DNA from: Saccharopolyspora rosea
Lineage (GTDB): Bacteria; Actinomycetota; Actinomycetes; Mycobacteriales; Pseudonocardiaceae
Direction: 5' to 3'
NCBI RefSeq assembly: GCF_025643595.1
Contig: NZ_CP102826.1
Location: forward strand, 5,394,001-5,458,000
DNA: 64,000 nt
The translations under genes and the position numbers were made by a program. Positions 16,953 to 27,891 of the stretch are shown here, piece after piece (positions within the stretch are counted from its first letter, which is position 1; the number at the start of each line of letters is the position of its first letter). The notes under the pieces are model-generated. The model searched no databases. It saw only the letters and a program-made list of their open reading frames with translations, and was not told the DNA's origin.

Positions 16953-18038
16953 TCAGCCCAGCGCCTGGAGCACATCGGCCACGAGGTCCTCGGAGTCCTC
17001 ACAACCCGCCGAGAACCGCACGAACCCCTCGGGCACCGGATCGCCCCACTGGGCGCGCCGGTCGACGGTGCTGTGCAGCCCGCCGAAACTCGTCGCCGCG
17101 ACCACCAGGCGGCTGCGGCGCACGAACTCCTCGACCGCCGCGGCGTCGGCGAGTTCGAACCGGAACACCCCGCCCCAGCGGCGCATCTGGCGCCGCGCGA
17201 GGTCGTGCGCCGGGTCGTCCGGCGTACCGGGCCAGCGCAGCCCGCGCACCGCCGGGTGGTCGCGCAGCGCCGCCACCAGCGCGGCGGCGTTGTCCGCCTG
17301 GCGGCTCAGCCGCAGGTCCAGCGTCCCCAGGCTGCGGTGCACCAACCACGTCTCGAACGGTCCGGGGATGGCCCCGGACAGCGTGCGAGCGCGCACGAGC
17401 CGTTCGGCCAGGTCGGCGTCGCGGACCGAGACGTGCCCCATCAACAGGTCGCTGTGCCCGGACAACGCCTTGGTGTCGCTGGCGATCACGATGTCCGCGC
17501 CGAGTTCCAGCGGGCGCTGGCCCAACGGCGTGGCGGTGGTGTTGTCGACGGCCAGCAGCGCGCCCGCGGCGTGGGCGCGCTCGGCGAGCGCGGCGATGTC
17601 GCACACGTCGAGACCGGGGTTCGACGGGGTTTCCAGCAGCACCAGGCGAACTCCGTCGAACACGCCGTCGTCCCACGGGCCGGGCGTGGGGATCTCGCGG
17701 ACGTCCAGCCGCAGTTCGGCGAGTTCGTCGTGCACGAGCTGGCGGGTCGCGTAGTAGCCGTCGGAGGGCAGCACGAGCGCGTCGCCGACGCGCAGCACCG
17801 CGCGCAGCAGCGTGCTGGTGGCGGCCATCCCGGACGGCAGCAGCACGCAGTGGCCGCCGTCCAGGTCGCCGATCGCCGATTCCAGCGCGCGCCAGGTGGG
17901 ATTGCCCGCGCGGCCGTAGAAATCCCCGTCCGCCCCGAGGTGGTAGGGCGCGGCGAACACCGGGCCGGGCAGCAGCGGAGTGCCGCCGGCCGGTTCGGGA
18001 TGTCCGCCGTGCACGCACCGGGTGCCGTCACCGAACAA
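16953..18038 (-). CDS. Cys/Met-metabolism PLP enzyme, cystathionine gamma-lyase-type
   Basis: A 361-residue fold-type I PLP enzyme. The PLP lysine is K190 in ASDTKALSGHSDLLMG; other motifs are YGRAGNPTWRALE, LLPSGMAATSTLLRA, ETPSNPGLDVCDI, AVDNTTATP and VRFSAGCEDSEDLVADV. It may split cystathionine or other sulfur amino acids; cystathionine gamma-synthase or methionine gamma-lyase cannot be excluded. Its TTG start at 18038 has GGGAGG seven bases upstream and it follows gpsA by 15 bp on the same strand. It probably supplies cysteine near the dioxygenase that consumes it. Confidence 0.88.
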   Translation of the reverse strand: MFGDGTRCVHGGHPEPAGGTPLLPGPVFAAPYHLGADGDFYGRAGNPTWRALESAIGDLDGGHCVLLPSGMAATSTLLRAVLRVGDALVLPSDGYYATRQLVHDELAELRLDVREIPTPGPWDDGVFDGVRLVLLETPSNPGLDVCDIAALAERAHAAGALLAVDNTTATPLGQRPLELGADIVIASDTKALSGHSDLLMGHVSVRDADLAERLVRARTLSGAIPGPFETWLVHRSLGTLDLRLSRQADNAAALVAALRDHPAVRGLRWPGTPDDPAHDLARRQMRRWGGVFRFELADAAAVEEFVRRSRLVVAATSFGGLHSTVDRRAQWGDPVPEGFVRFSAGCEDSEDLVADVLQALG

Positions 18039-18053
18039 CGCGATTCCTCCCCG

Positions 18054-19061
18054 TCATTCCGGCTTGCGTTCCCTGCCCAGCAGCTCGGCCGCGGCCGGAG
18101 CCGGGGACAGCTCCTCGTGGCACACCCGGTGCACCACGTCCGTGATGGGCATCTCGACGCCGTGGCGGGCGGCGAGCTGGCGGATCGAGGAGCACGACTT
18201 GACGCCTTCGGCGACCTGGCCGTGCGCCGCCTCCTGCGCCTGCGCGAGGGTCTCGCCGCGTCCCAGCCGCTCCCCGAACGTCCGGTTCCGCGACAACGGC
18301 GACATGCAGGTCGCGACCATGTCCCCCAGCCCGGCCAGGCCGGCGAACGTCATCGGCTCGGCGCCCAGCGCCACGCCGAGCCGGGTGGTCTCGGCGAGCC
18401 CGCGGGTGATCAGCGAGGACGCCGTGTTGTGCCCGTAGCCGAGCCCCACGGCCATGCCGCACGCCAGCGCGATCACGTTCTTGCACGCACCGGCCACCTC
18501 GATGCCGACCATGTCTGTGTTGGTGTAGGGCCGGAAGTAGGACGTGGAGCAGGCGTGCTGCAACGCGACGGCGCGGTCGTGGTCGCGGCACGCGACGACC
18601 GTCGCGGTCGGCTGTTCGGCGGCGATCTCCTTGGCCAGGTTCGGACCGGACACCACCGCCACCCGGTCCATCGGCACGTCCGCGACTTCGCCGACGACCT
18701 CGCTCATCCGCTTGAGGGTGCTCAGTTCCACCCCCTTGGCCAGGCTCACCAGCGTCGCGTCCGGCGGCAGCACCGGTTGCCAGCCGGCCAGGTTCTCGCG
18801 CAGCGTCTGGCTGGGCACGGCGAGCACCACCGCGCTCGCGCCGTGCACCGCCTCGACCGGGTCGTCGGTCGCGCGCAGCCGCTCGGGCAGCGCGATGCCC
18901 GGCAGGTAGTCCGGGTTGCGGCCGGATTCGTTGATCACACCGGCGATTTCGGCGCGGCGCGCCCACAGGACCACTTCGTTGCCCGCGTCGGCGAGCACCT
19001 TCGCGAAGGTGGTGCCCCAGGATCCGGCGCCGAGCACCGCGATCCGCTCAGGCCGCGCCAT
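18054..19061 (-). CDS. gpsA: Glycerol-3-phosphate dehydrogenase [NAD(P)+]
   Basis: Reduces dihydroxyacetone phosphate to sn-glycerol 3-phosphate for phospholipid synthesis. 335 residues. It has the Rossmann motif [39 protein letters not shown], the catalytic lysine region [15 protein letters not shown] and [23 protein letters not shown]. It overlaps the upstream acyltransferase gene by 14 bp, joining the first two steps of phosphatidic acid synthesis in one operon. Confidence 0.97.
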   Translation of the reverse strand: MARPERIAVLGAGSWGTTFAKVLADAGNEVVLWARRAEIAGVINESGRNPDYLPGIALPERLRATDDPVEAVHGASAVVLAVPSQTLRENLAGWQPVLPPDATLVSLAKGVELSTLKRMSEVVGEVADVPMDRVAVVSGPNLAKEIAAEQPTATVVACRDHDRAVALQHACSTSYFRPYTNTDMVGIEVAGACKNVIALACGMAVGLGYGHNTASSLITRGLAETTRLGVALGAEPMTFAGLAGLGDMVATCMSPLSRNRTFGERLGRGETLAQAQEAAHGQVAEGVKSCSSIRQLAARHGVEMPITDVVHRVCHEELSPAPAAAELLGRERKPE

Positions 19062-19821
19062 CGGTCCCCCGGGAGCGCGCCGAGGAGTAGAACTCGGCGG
19101 GCGGCTGCTCGCCGCGGATCTCGCCGAGCAGCTCCCGCACCCGTCCCATGATCAGATGCGTGACGTCGCGCAGCGCCTGGGGGTCGTTCTCCCCGCCGCG
19201 GTGGGCCGAAACGTCCAGCGGCTCGCCGAACTTCACGGTCACCCGCTTGCGCGGGAAGGGCCGGAACCGCTTGTTGTAGTGGTCGTAGATCTCGCGGGTT
19301 CCCCAGCGGGCGGCGGGGATCACCGGCACGTCCTCGGCCAGCGCCAGCCGCGCGACGCCGACCTTCGGGATCATCGGCCAGCCCTGCGGATCCTTGGTGA
19401 TGGTGCCGTCCGGGTAGATCACCAGGACCTTGCCGCGCTCCAGCGCCCGGTGCGCCTCGCGCAGGCTCTTCTTCGCGTCCGAGGTGCCGCGGTAGACCGG
19501 GATCTGGTCGACGCCGACGAGCACGTTGCGGAACACCGGGACGTTCCACAGCGTGTGCTTGGCCAGGAAGCGCGGGATCCGCCCCGCGCGGTGCACGGTC
19601 ACCGCGTCGTAGACCGGGTCCAGGTGCGAGACGTGGTTGAACACCACCAGCGCGGGGCCCTCGGCGGGGATGTTCTCCAGTCCGATCACGCGGGCGCGGG
19701 CCAGCGCGCCGGACAGCGGGTAGAACACCGCGCGCGCCAGGCCGAGCCAGAACTTGCCCGAGCCCTGCGCCTTCTCGGCGGTCGCCTTCCGGGCGCGCCG
19801 GAGGCTCTTCGGTTCCGCCAC
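19048..19821 (-). CDS. plsC: 1-acyl-sn-glycerol-3-phosphate acyltransferase
   Basis: 257 residues, membrane-associated. It has the acyltransferase HX4D motif in [28 protein letters not shown], the glycerol phosphate-binding region [13 protein letters not shown] and the YPDGTITKD block that replaces the usual EGT. It acylates lysophosphatidate. The ATG has GGAGG upstream, and it is divergent from cofC by 90 bp. Other lysophospholipid acyltransferases share these motifs, but the overlap with gpsA favours PlsC. Confidence 0.9.
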   Translation of the reverse strand: MAEPKSLRRARKATAEKAQGSGKFWLGLARAVFYPLSGALARARVIGLENIPAEGPALVVFNHVSHLDPVYDAVTVHRAGRIPRFLAKHTLWNVPVFRNVLVGVDQIPVYRGTSDAKKSLREAHRALERGKVLVIYPDGTITKDPQGWPMIPKVGVARLALAEDVPVIPAARWGTREIYDHYNKRFRPFPRKRVTVKFGEPLDVSAHRGGENDPQALRDVTHLIMGRVRELLGEIRGEQPPAEFYSSARSRGTDGAA

Positions 19822-19911
19822 GGCACCTCCTCATTCGGTCGCGAGCGCCAGTCAAGGTACCTGCCGCACGGCTCGCCGGAACGCCCGGACCGCCCGCGCT
19901 ACGTTTCCCCG

Positions 19912-20553
19912 GTGACCGCAGGATCGCACCTCCTCGTCCCGATCAAACCGTTGCGGCTGGCCAAGTCCCGGCTGCTCGGCGCCGCCGACGCCGGTCGTGG
20001 TCGGCCGGACGCGCACGCCGCGCTCGTCGCGGCCGTGGCGTTGGACACAGTGCGCGCGGCGCGGCTGGCTCCCGGAGTGGCCGAGGTCGTGGTGGTGACC
20101 TCCGATCCGGCGCTGACCGACGCGTTCGCCGCCGAGGGCGTCGAGGTGCTCGCGGACGCACCGGCCGCGGGGCTGAACGCGGCGCTGCGGCACGGCGCCG
20201 AGCTGCTGGAGCACCGGCCCGGTGTGTCGCGCATCGGCGCGTTGCAGGCGGACCTGCCCGCGCTGCGCCCCGACGAGCTCGGCGCCGCGCTGCGCGCCGC
20301 CGGGGACGAGCGGGCGTTCTGCGCGGACCGGGCTGGCACCGGCACCACGCTGCTGCTGGCCGCTCCGGGAACGCCGCTGGATCCGCGGTTCGGCCCGGGC
20401 TCGGCCGCCGCGCACGCCGCCTCCGGCGGGAAAGCCCTCGACGGCCCCTGGGACTCGCTGCGCTGCGATGTGGACACCGCGGCCGACCTCGCCGCCGCGA
20501 CGGCCCTCGGCGTCGGCGTGAACACCGCGCATCGACTGCGGGAACAGGACTGA
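19912..20553 (+). CDS. cofC: Phosphoenolpyruvate/2-phospho-L-lactate guanylyltransferase
   Basis: Activates phosphoenolpyruvate (or 2-phospho-L-lactate) with GTP in coenzyme F420 biosynthesis; also called FbiD in mycobacteria. 213 residues with the nucleotidyltransferase start HLLVPIKPLRLAKSRLLG, EVVVVTSDPAL, GLNAALRHG and ALQADLPALRPDEL. The GTG at 19912 has no Shine-Dalgarno but TACGTT lies six bases upstream, so the mRNA is probably leaderless. It is followed by ppk1 after 35 bp, as in mycobacteria. The rest of the F420 pathway is not in the window. Confidence 0.9.
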   Translation: MTAGSHLLVPIKPLRLAKSRLLGAADAGRGRPDAHAALVAAVALDTVRAARLAPGVAEVVVVTSDPALTDAFAAEGVEVLADAPAAGLNAALRHGAELLEHRPGVSRIGALQADLPALRPDELGAALRAAGDERAFCADRAGTGTTLLLAAPGTPLDPRFGPGSAAAHAASGGKALDGPWDSLRCDVDTAADLAAATALGVGVNTAHRLREQD

Positions 20554-20588
20554 CCAGCGGTCTCGCCATGTCCGCCGAATGAGCGACA

Positions 20589-22847
20589 ATGGACGCCGTG
20601 AGCACCGACAGCAGCGATCCGGCGTCCCGGCGCAACGGCGGCTCGGCGCGGAGCCGGACGACGGGGCGGCGCGCACCGCGCCCGACCCGCCGGGCGGGCA
20701 CCAGGGCAACTCCGCAGCCGACCAACGGCGAGGGCGCCCGGGTGCCGTCCGCACCTCCCGCGGTCACCCGGGCGGCGGCCAGCACCGACCTGCCCGAGGA
20801 CCGCTACCTCAACCGGGAGCTGTCCTGGCTGGACTTCAACGCGCGGGTGCTGGCGATCGCCGAGGACCGGTCCCAACCGGTGCTCGAACGCGCCCGGTTC
20901 CTGGCGATCTTCGCGTCCAACCTGGACGAGTTCTACATGGTGCGGGTCGCCGGGCTGAAGCGCCGCGAGGAGACCGGCCTGTCGGTGCGCAGCGCCGACG
21001 GGCTCACCCCGCACGAGCAGCTGACCCGCATCTCGGCCCGCAACCAGGACCTGGTGGAGAAGCTGAGCCGGGTCTTCCTCGACGAACTGCTGCCCGAACT
21101 GGAGGCGCACGGCGTCCGGATCCTGCGCTGGTCCGAACTCGCCGCCGCCGACCAGGGCAGGCTCACCCGCTACTTCGAGGACCACATCTTCCCGGTGCTC
21201 ACTCCGCTGGCGGTCGACCCCGCGCACCCGTTCCCCTACATTTCGGGGCTGTCGCTGAACCTGGCGGTCACCGTGGCCGATCCGGACGCGGGCATCAAGC
21301 GCTTCGCCCGGGTGAAGGTGCCGGACAACGTGCCGCGGCTGATCCGCGTGGAATCGGACCGGGAGATCGAGCACGCCACGTTCCTGCCGCTGGAGGAGCT
21401 CATCGCCGCGCACCTGGGCAAGCTGTTCCCCGGCATGCAGGTCGCCGAGCACCACATCTTCCGCGTCACCCGCAATGCCGACCTGGAAGTCGAAGAGGAC
21501 CGGGACGAGGACCTGCTGCAGGCGATGGAGCGCGAGTTGGCGCGGCGCCGCTTCGGTCCCCCGGTGCGGCTCGAAGTGACCGACACGATGAGCGAGACGA
21601 TGCTGGAACTCCTGCTGCGGGAGCTGGAGGTCGACCAGCACGACGTCGTCGAGGTGAAGGGACTGCTGGACCTGTCCTGCCTGTTCCAGCTGGACCGGTT
21701 GCAGCGACCGGACCTGAAGAACCCGCCCTACGTGCCCGCCACCCACCCGGCGTTCGCCGAGGGGCAGACGCCGAAGAGCATCTTCTCCACGCTGCGCGAG
21801 GGAGACGTCCTCGTGCACCACCCGTACGACTCGTTCTCCACGTCCGTGCAGCGGTTCATCGAGCAGGCCGCCGCGGATCCGCACGTGCTGGCCATCAAGC
21901 AGACGCTGTACCGGACCTCCGGCGACTCCCCGATCGTCAACGCGCTCATCGACGCCGCCGAGGCGGGCAAGCAGGTGGTGGCGCTGGTGGAGCTGAAGGC
22001 CCGCTTCGACGAGCAGGCCAACATCCAGTGGGCGCGCACGCTGGAACGCGCGGGCGTGCACGTCGTCTACGGCCTCGTGGGCCTCAAGACGCACTGCAAG
22101 ACCGCGCTCGTGGTGCGCCAGGAGGGATCGACGATCCGCCGCTACTGCCACCTGGGAACCGGCAACTACAACCCGAAGACGGCGCGCATCTACGAGGATC
22201 TGGGGCTGCTGACCGCGTCCCCGGAGATCGGCGCCGACCTCACCGACCTGTTCAACGTGCTCACCGGGTACGCCCGGCACGGCGAGTACCGGCGGATCCT
22301 GGTGTCGCCGCAGGGCATCCGCAACGGCATCGTCGAACGCGTGGAGGCCGAGACCGAACTGGCCCGCCGGGGCGAGCCGTGCGGCATCCGGATGAAGGTG
22401 AACTCGCTCGTCGACGAGCAGATCATCGACGCGCTCTACCGGGCCTCGCTGGCGGGTGTTCCGGTTCGGATCGTGGTGCGCGGCATCTGCGCGCTCAAGG
22501 CCGGTGTGGAGGGGCTCAGCGACAACATCGAGGTCCGTTCCATCCTCGGGCGCTTCCTGGAGCATTCCCGCGTGTTCCACTTCGCCGGCCTCGACGAGCA
22601 CTGGATCGGCAGCGCCGACATGATGCACCGCAACCTGGACCGCCGCATCGAGACCCAGGTCCGCGTCACCGATCCGAAGCTCACCGCGCAGCTCGACGAG
22701 CTGCTGGACTCCGCGTTGCACCCGTCGACGCGCTGCTGGGTGCTCAACGCCAAGGGGGACTGGGAGGCGTCCCCGCGCAGCTCCGGGGAACAGGTCCGCG
22801 ACCACCAGGTGGAGATGCTCCGGCAACACGGCGCGAAGGTGTCCTGA
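20589..22847 (+). CDS. ppk1: Polyphosphate kinase 1
   Basis: 752 residues. A disordered Arg/Pro/Thr-rich N-terminal extension (about 1-65) precedes the N-domain ([18 protein letters not shown]), head domain and two phospholipase D-like catalytic domains. The autophosphorylated histidine is His502 in [34 protein letters not shown] and [16 protein letters not shown] are also present. It polymerises ATP gamma-phosphate into polyphosphate. The stop overlaps the mutT1 start by one base (TGATG). Confidence 0.96.
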   Translation: MDAVSTDSSDPASRRNGGSARSRTTGRRAPRPTRRAGTRATPQPTNGEGARVPSAPPAVTRAAASTDLPEDRYLNRELSWLDFNARVLAIAEDRSQPVLERARFLAIFASNLDEFYMVRVAGLKRREETGLSVRSADGLTPHEQLTRISARNQDLVEKLSRVFLDELLPELEAHGVRILRWSELAAADQGRLTRYFEDHIFPVLTPLAVDPAHPFPYISGLSLNLAVTVADPDAGIKRFARVKVPDNVPRLIRVESDREIEHATFLPLEELIAAHLGKLFPGMQVAEHHIFRVTRNADLEVEEDRDEDLLQAMERELARRRFGPPVRLEVTDTMSETMLELLLRELEVDQHDVVEVKGLLDLSCLFQLDRLQRPDLKNPPYVPATHPAFAEGQTPKSIFSTLREGDVLVHHPYDSFSTSVQRFIEQAAADPHVLAIKQTLYRTSGDSPIVNALIDAAEAGKQVVALVELKARFDEQANIQWARTLERAGVHVVYGLVGLKTHCKTALVVRQEGSTIRRYCHLGTGNYNPKTARIYEDLGLLTASPEIGADLTDLFNVLTGYARHGEYRRILVSPQGIRNGIVERVEAETELARRGEPCGIRMKVNSLVDEQIIDALYRASLAGVPVRIVVRGICALKAGVEGLSDNIEVRSILGRFLEHSRVFHFAGLDEHWIGSADMMHRNLDRRIETQVRVTDPKLTAQLDELLDSALHPSTRCWVLNAKGDWEASPRSSGEQVRDHQVEMLRQHGAKVS

Positions 22848-23824
22848 TGGGTTCGATCGAGCACGAGTCCGACCAAATCGACCAGGAAAGCCCGACCGGC
22901 CCGGTGCGCGCCGCCGGAGCCGTGCTGTGGCGGCCCGGCACCGGCGGCGAACCCGAGGTGGCGCTGGTGCACCGCCCGCGCTACGACGACTGGTCGCTGC
23001 CGAAGGGCAAGCTCGACCCCGGGGAGCTGCCGCCGCACGCCGCGGCCCGCGAGGTGGCGGAGGAAACCGGGTTCTCGTGCGTGCTCTCCCGCTACCTGAC
23101 CCGGGTGGGCTACGACGTGGCCCGCGTGGACGGCGCCCGAGTGCCGAAGGTGGTGGACTACTTCGCGGCGCGCGCCGAACGCGGGGCGTTCGCCCCGAAC
23201 AGCGAAGTCGACGAATTGCGCTGGACGAGTGGCGACCGGGCGCGCGAACTGCTCACCCACCCGCACGACGTGGACGTGCTCGACGCGTTCGAACGGCTTC
23301 CGCTGGACGTGGCGACGCTCTTGCTGGTGCGGCACGCGAAAGCCGGGAAACGCGCGGACTGGTCCGGGGACGACGTGTTGCGCCCGTTGACCGAAGCGGG
23401 GCGCCGCCAGCGTGACGCATTGCGTTCCCTGTTGCCGTTGTTCGGTCCGCGACGGGTCTATTCCGCGCCACGACTGCGCTGCGAACAAACCGTGGAACCG
23501 CTCGCGGCGGATCTCGGAGTGGGCATCGGGATGGAGCCGCTGCTGTCCGAGGAGGGCTTCCAGGCCGATCCGCGCGCGGGTGCCGACCGTCTCCTGCGGA
23601 TCGCGTCCGGGACCGGCACGGCCGTGGTGTGCAGTCAGGGCGGGGTCATCCCGGACCTGGTCCGGCTGCTGGCCGCCGACGGCGGGCTGCGGCTGGGCGA
23701 GGTCGCCAGTCGCAAGGGGAGCGTGTGGACGCTGACGTTCCGCCGCGACCGGAACTCCGGCAACGGCACCGGACCGCGCCCGCGGCTGGCGGCCGCCGAC
23801 TACCTACCCGACCCGCTGGGCTGA
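22847..23824 (+). CDS. mutT1: NUDIX hydrolase fused to a histidine phosphatase domain, MutT1-like
   Basis: 325 residues. The N-terminal NUDIX domain has the box GELPPHAAAREVAEETGF (about residues 60-77). The C-terminal histidine phosphatase domain starts LLLVRHAKAGKR (about 160-171). Mycobacterial MutT1 has the same fusion and degrades 8-oxo-dGTP and diadenosine polyphosphates, sanitising the nucleotide pool. Its start overlaps the ppk1 stop (TGATG), so the two are translationally coupled. The transcript meets the hup gene at a long hairpin. Confidence 0.92.
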   Translation: MGSIEHESDQIDQESPTGPVRAAGAVLWRPGTGGEPEVALVHRPRYDDWSLPKGKLDPGELPPHAAAREVAEETGFSCVLSRYLTRVGYDVARVDGARVPKVVDYFAARAERGAFAPNSEVDELRWTSGDRARELLTHPHDVDVLDAFERLPLDVATLLLVRHAKAGKRADWSGDDVLRPLTEAGRRQRDALRSLLPLFGPRRVYSAPRLRCEQTVEPLAADLGVGIGMEPLLSEEGFQADPRAGADRLLRIASGTGTAVVCSQGGVIPDLVRLLAADGGLRLGEVASRKGSVWTLTFRRDRNSGNGTGPRPRLAAADYLPDPLG

Positions 23825-23945
23825 CCGCACCAGCCCGCTGGAACGCCCTCACACGGCCGCTGATCGCCTCTCCGGCCGCCCGGCGCGAACTGGTGCGTCC
23901 GGGCGGTTCCGGGGCGTCTGCGGGCTTCTGAGGCCCGAACACGCG

Positions 23946-23994
23946 GAAGCGGGCGGTACCTGCCCCGTCGTGGGGTTCAGACACCGCCCGCTTC
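23946..23994. terminator. Bidirectional terminator between mutT1 and hup
   Basis: A perfect 12-bp stem GAAGCGGGCGGT/ACCGCCCGCTTC encloses a CCCC-GTCGT-GGGG hairpin. It sits between convergent genes and lacks a T-run. Confidence 0.65.
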
Positions 23995-24026
23995 GATCCG
24001 CTGGTACTCGCTCGGGTGGCGAGCAC

Positions 24027-24707
24027 TCACTTCTTCGTGGTCTTGCGCGTCGTGGTCTTCTTGGTGGCCGGACGCGTCGACTTGCTGGACGAAGCCTTGG
24101 CCGTGGTCTTGGCCGCGGTCTTCGGCGCCGCCTTGGCCGTGCTGGCCCGCTTGGTGGTCGCCTTCGCCGTGGTCGCCTTGGCGGTGCTCGCCTTGGCAGC
24201 CGTGGAGCGGGTGCTGCGCGACTTGGTGGCCGCGGTCTTCGCGGTGCTGGCCTTGGCGGTGCTCGCCTTGGTCGCGCCGGCCTTGGCCGTGCTGCGGGTC
24301 GCGGTGCGCGCGGCGGCCGTCTTCGACCCGGCGGTCTTGGCCGTCGTGGTGGTCTTGGCGCGCGAGCCCGCGGTGCGGGTGGTGGCACCGCGCGTGGTGG
24401 CGGCCTTGGCCGTGGTGGCGCGCGGCAGTTTCCGCTGCCCGCCGACGACTTCCTTGAACTGGGTGCCGGCGCGGAAGGCGGGGACGTTGGTCTTCTTGAC
24501 CTTCACGGCCTCACCGGTGCGCGGGTTGCGAGCGGTGCGCGCGGCACGGGCGCGCTTCTCGAAAACCCCGAAGCCGGTGATGTTGACCTTCTCGCCCTTG
24601 TTGACGTTGCGGACGATGATGTCCACGACGTTTTCCACCGCCTGGCTGGCGGTCTTCTTGTCGCCGAGGCGTTCTGCCAGAGCCTCGATGAGTTGGGCCT
24701 TGTTCAC
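24027..24707 (-). CDS. hup: DNA-binding protein HU with long basic tail (HupB type)
   Basis: 226 residues. Residues 1-90 are a standard HU fold ([56 protein letters not shown]). Residues about 105-226 are a low-complexity Ala/Thr/Lys/Ser tail with recurrent KASTAKA and TAKATT units and no acidic residues. Such tails in actinobacterial HupB/HupS compact DNA and are acetylated. The GTG at 24707 has GGAGGG six bases upstream; the open frame before it is not coding. Transcribed alone. Confidence 0.96.
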   Translation of the reverse strand: MNKAQLIEALAERLGDKKTASQAVENVVDIIVRNVNKGEKVNITGFGVFEKRARAARTARNPRTGEAVKVKKTNVPAFRAGTQFKEVVGGQRKLPRATTAKAATTRGATTRTAGSRAKTTTTAKTAGSKTAAARTATRSTAKAGATKASTAKASTAKTAATKSRSTRSTAAKASTAKATTAKATTKRASTAKAAPKTAAKTTAKASSSKSTRPATKKTTTRKTTKK

Positions 24708-24886
24708 TTCAGTCCCTCCCAGGACACAACAACGGCCCCGTTGGGCCGACTCAATGTCAACGGTAAAGCCCCGGATGAGCAAATGCCATTCGCCACGCCC
24801 CATTTTTTCGTTGGGGCGTCTGCGCAATCCGGGCGGCCCACGGGTCCGCGAGTGCTGTGGAGCAACTGTTCAGTTGTCCCGCGTTG

Positions 24887-24922
24887 GCCGCGTTTTTCCT
24901 TTCATACCAGGAAAAACGCGGC
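24887..24922. terminator. Bidirectional intrinsic terminator downstream of leuD
   Basis: A perfect 14-bp stem GCCGCGTTTTTCCT/AGGAAAAACGCGGC with an 8-nt loop lies 18 bp past the leuD stop. T and A runs in the arms make it work on either strand. It separates leuD from the upstream region of hup. Confidence 0.85.
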
Positions 24923-24939
24923 CCGCGAGGTGGCCGCGA

Positions 24940-25542
24940 TCAGCTCGTCGCGACCGGTGTGGTGGTCGGCTTGTGGCTCGGGCGGCTCTGCTCAAAAGTG
25001 TCGATCGTCTCGGCGTGCCGCAGGGTCAGACCGATGTCGTCGAGCCCCTCCAGCAGCCGCCAGCGGGTGTAGTCGTCAACGGCGAACGACACGGTGAGGT
25101 CCTTGGCGTGCACGGTCCGCTGCTCCAGATCGACCGTGACGGCGGTGCCGGGCTCGTTCTCCAGCAGCTTCCAGAGCAGTTCCACATCGGACTGCTCGCA
25201 CTCGGCGGCCAGCAGGCCCTGCTTGCCGGCGTTGCCGCGGAAGATATCGGCGAAACGGGACGAGATGACCACCCGGAACCCGTAGTCCTTCAGCGCCCAG
25301 ACGGCGTGCTCGCGGGAGGATCCGGTGCCGAAGTCGGGTCCGGCGACCAGCACGCTGCCCGCCCGGAACGGCTCCTGGTTGAGGACGAAGTCCTCGTCCG
25401 AGCGCCAGGCGGCGAACAGCGCGTCCTCGAAGCCGGTGCGGGAGACCCGCTTGAGGTAGACGGCCGGGATGATCTGGTCGGTGTCCACGTTGGACCGGCG
25501 CAGCGGGACGCCGACGCCGGTGTGCGTCTTGAACGGTTCCAT
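24940..25542 (-). CDS. leuD: 3-isopropylmalate dehydratase, small subunit
   Basis: 200 residues of swivelling domain, with [43 protein letters not shown] and the [17 protein letters not shown] block. It pairs with LeuC to isomerise 2- to 3-isopropylmalate in leucine synthesis. The ATG at 25542 has GGAG seven bases upstream and lies 26 bp after leuC. A disordered Ser/Thr tail ends the protein. Confidence 0.97.
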   Translation of the reverse strand: MEPFKTHTGVGVPLRRSNVDTDQIIPAVYLKRVSRTGFEDALFAAWRSDEDFVLNQEPFRAGSVLVAGPDFGTGSSREHAVWALKDYGFRVVISSRFADIFRGNAGKQGLLAAECEQSDVELLWKLLENEPGTAVTVDLEQRTVHAKDLTVSFAVDDYTRWRLLEGLDDIGLTLRHAETIDTFEQSRPSHKPTTTPVATS

Positions 25543-25568
25543 GTCACAGCTCCAGGTGGGTGGGGTGG

Positions 25569-26972
<1,404 letters not shown>

Positions 26973-27027
26973 CACTGCTCCCAGTCGAGCCCGGTGTGAC
27001 CCGCGCCGGGTCACTCCCACAGAGTGG

Positions 27028-27054
27028 ACTTCCCAGATGTCGGGAAGTTAGTAT
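27028..27054. promoter_or_regulatory. leuC/ltbR divergent operator and ltbR -10
   Basis: A perfect inverted repeat ACTTCCC (27028-27034)/GGGAAGT (27042-27048), spacer 7, is followed at once by TAGTAT (27049-27054). The ltbR GTG lies six bases after that, so ltbR is probably leaderless. The repeat is well placed to block both promoters. Confidence 0.65.
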
Positions 27055-27060
27055 CGGTAC

Positions 27061-27762
27061 GTGGGACAGCATAGCGGTATCGGCGTATTGGACAAGGCAG
27101 TGGCCGTCCTGCAGGCGGTCGCGAGCGAACCGTGCGGCCTCGCGGAGCTGTGCAGCCGCACGGGGCTGCCGCGGGCGACCGCGCACCGGCTCGCGGTCGG
27201 CCTGGAGGTGCACCGCCTGCTGCGCAGGGGGTCGGACGGGCGCTGGCGGCCGGGTGCCGCGTTGGCGGAGCTGGCGGGCGGCGCGGTCGATCCGCTGCTG
27301 GAGGCGGCGGCCACGGTGCTGCCCAAACTGCGGGACGTCACGGGCGAGAGCGTCCAGCTCTACCGCCGGGACGGCATGCAGCGCCTGTGCATCTCCAGCG
27401 CCGAGCCGCCGAGCGGGCTGCGCGACACGGTACCGGTGGGCACGGCGCTGTCGATGACGGCGGGTTCGGGCGCGAAGGTGCTCACGGCGTGGGCGGATCC
27501 GGCGACGCAGCGCGCCGTGCTCGGGGAGGCGGTCTTCGGCGAACGCACGCTCATGGAGGTGCGCCGCCGGGGCTGGGCGCAGAGCGTGGCGGAGCGCGAG
27601 TCGGGCGTGGCCAGTGTTTCGGCGCCGGTGCGCGACCAGAACGGCAACGTGGTGGCGGCCATCTCGGTGTCCGGCCCGATCGACCGCATGGGCCGCAGGC
27701 CGGGCGCCCGCTGGGCGGCGGACCTCCTCGCCGCGGCGGACGCCCTCCAGAACCGCCTGTAG
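27061..27762 (+). CDS. ltbR: IclR-family regulator, LtbR-like (leuCD repressor)
   Basis: 233 residues. An N-terminal winged helix (GVLDKAVAVLQAVASEP, LAELCSRTGLPRATAHRLAVGLE) is followed by an IclR effector domain (about 75-230) with SGVASVSAPVRDQNGNVVAAISVSGP. Orthologues opposite leuCD repress it, and in corynebacteria also tryptophan genes. The GTG at 27061 is probably leaderless. The gene symbol rests on genomic position and is less certain than the family call. Confidence 0.87.
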   Translation: MGQHSGIGVLDKAVAVLQAVASEPCGLAELCSRTGLPRATAHRLAVGLEVHRLLRRGSDGRWRPGAALAELAGGAVDPLLEAAATVLPKLRDVTGESVQLYRRDGMQRLCISSAEPPSGLRDTVPVGTALSMTAGSGAKVLTAWADPATQRAVLGEAVFGERTLMEVRRRGWAQSVAERESGVASVSAPVRDQNGNVVAAISVSGPIDRMGRRPGARWAADLLAAADALQNRL

Positions 27763-27781
27763 GAAAACCCCGCACGCGAAC

Positions 27782-27812
27782 GAAAAGGGCCCGGTGCCGA
27801 AACACCGGGCCC
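27782..27812 (-). terminator. Intrinsic terminator of the first tRNA-Glu
   Basis: Minus strand GGGCCCGGTG-TTTCGG-CACCGGGCCC followed by TTTTCG, seven bases past the tRNA 3' end. The stem can also stop ltbR transcription from the other side. Confidence 0.9.
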
Positions 27813-27818
27813 TCGACG

Positions 27819-27891
27819 TAGTCCCGACGGGATTTGAACCCGCGCTACCGCCTTGAGAGGGCGGCGTCCTAGGCCGCTAGACGACGGGACC
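27819..27891 (-). tRNA. tRNA-Glu(CUC), copy 1
   Basis: 73 nt without encoded CCA. The acceptor GGTCCCG pairs with CGGGACT (G1-U72 wobble), discriminator A. The anticodon loop CTCTCAA sits in a CCGCC/GGCGG stem and the T arm is GCGGG-TTCAAAT-CCCGT. Nearly identical to copy 2 except for the acceptor pair at position 3. Confidence 0.96.

Noticed and set aside
20579..23824. Very long plus-strand frame across ppk1 and mutT1
   Set aside because: The ppk1 part is an Arg/Gly/Pro-rich shadow of the real frame; only its last 326 codons (22847-23824) are real, as mutT1.
24040..24400. Regular repeats in hup DNA that might suggest a CRISPR or minisatellite
   Set aside because: They are in frame and encode the Ala/Thr/Lys tail; there are no constant spacers and no cas genes.
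24863..24876. CAACTG-TT-CAGTTG palindrome upstream of hup
   Set aside because: Short and isolated; I cannot link it to a promoter or regulator, so I did not list it as an operator.
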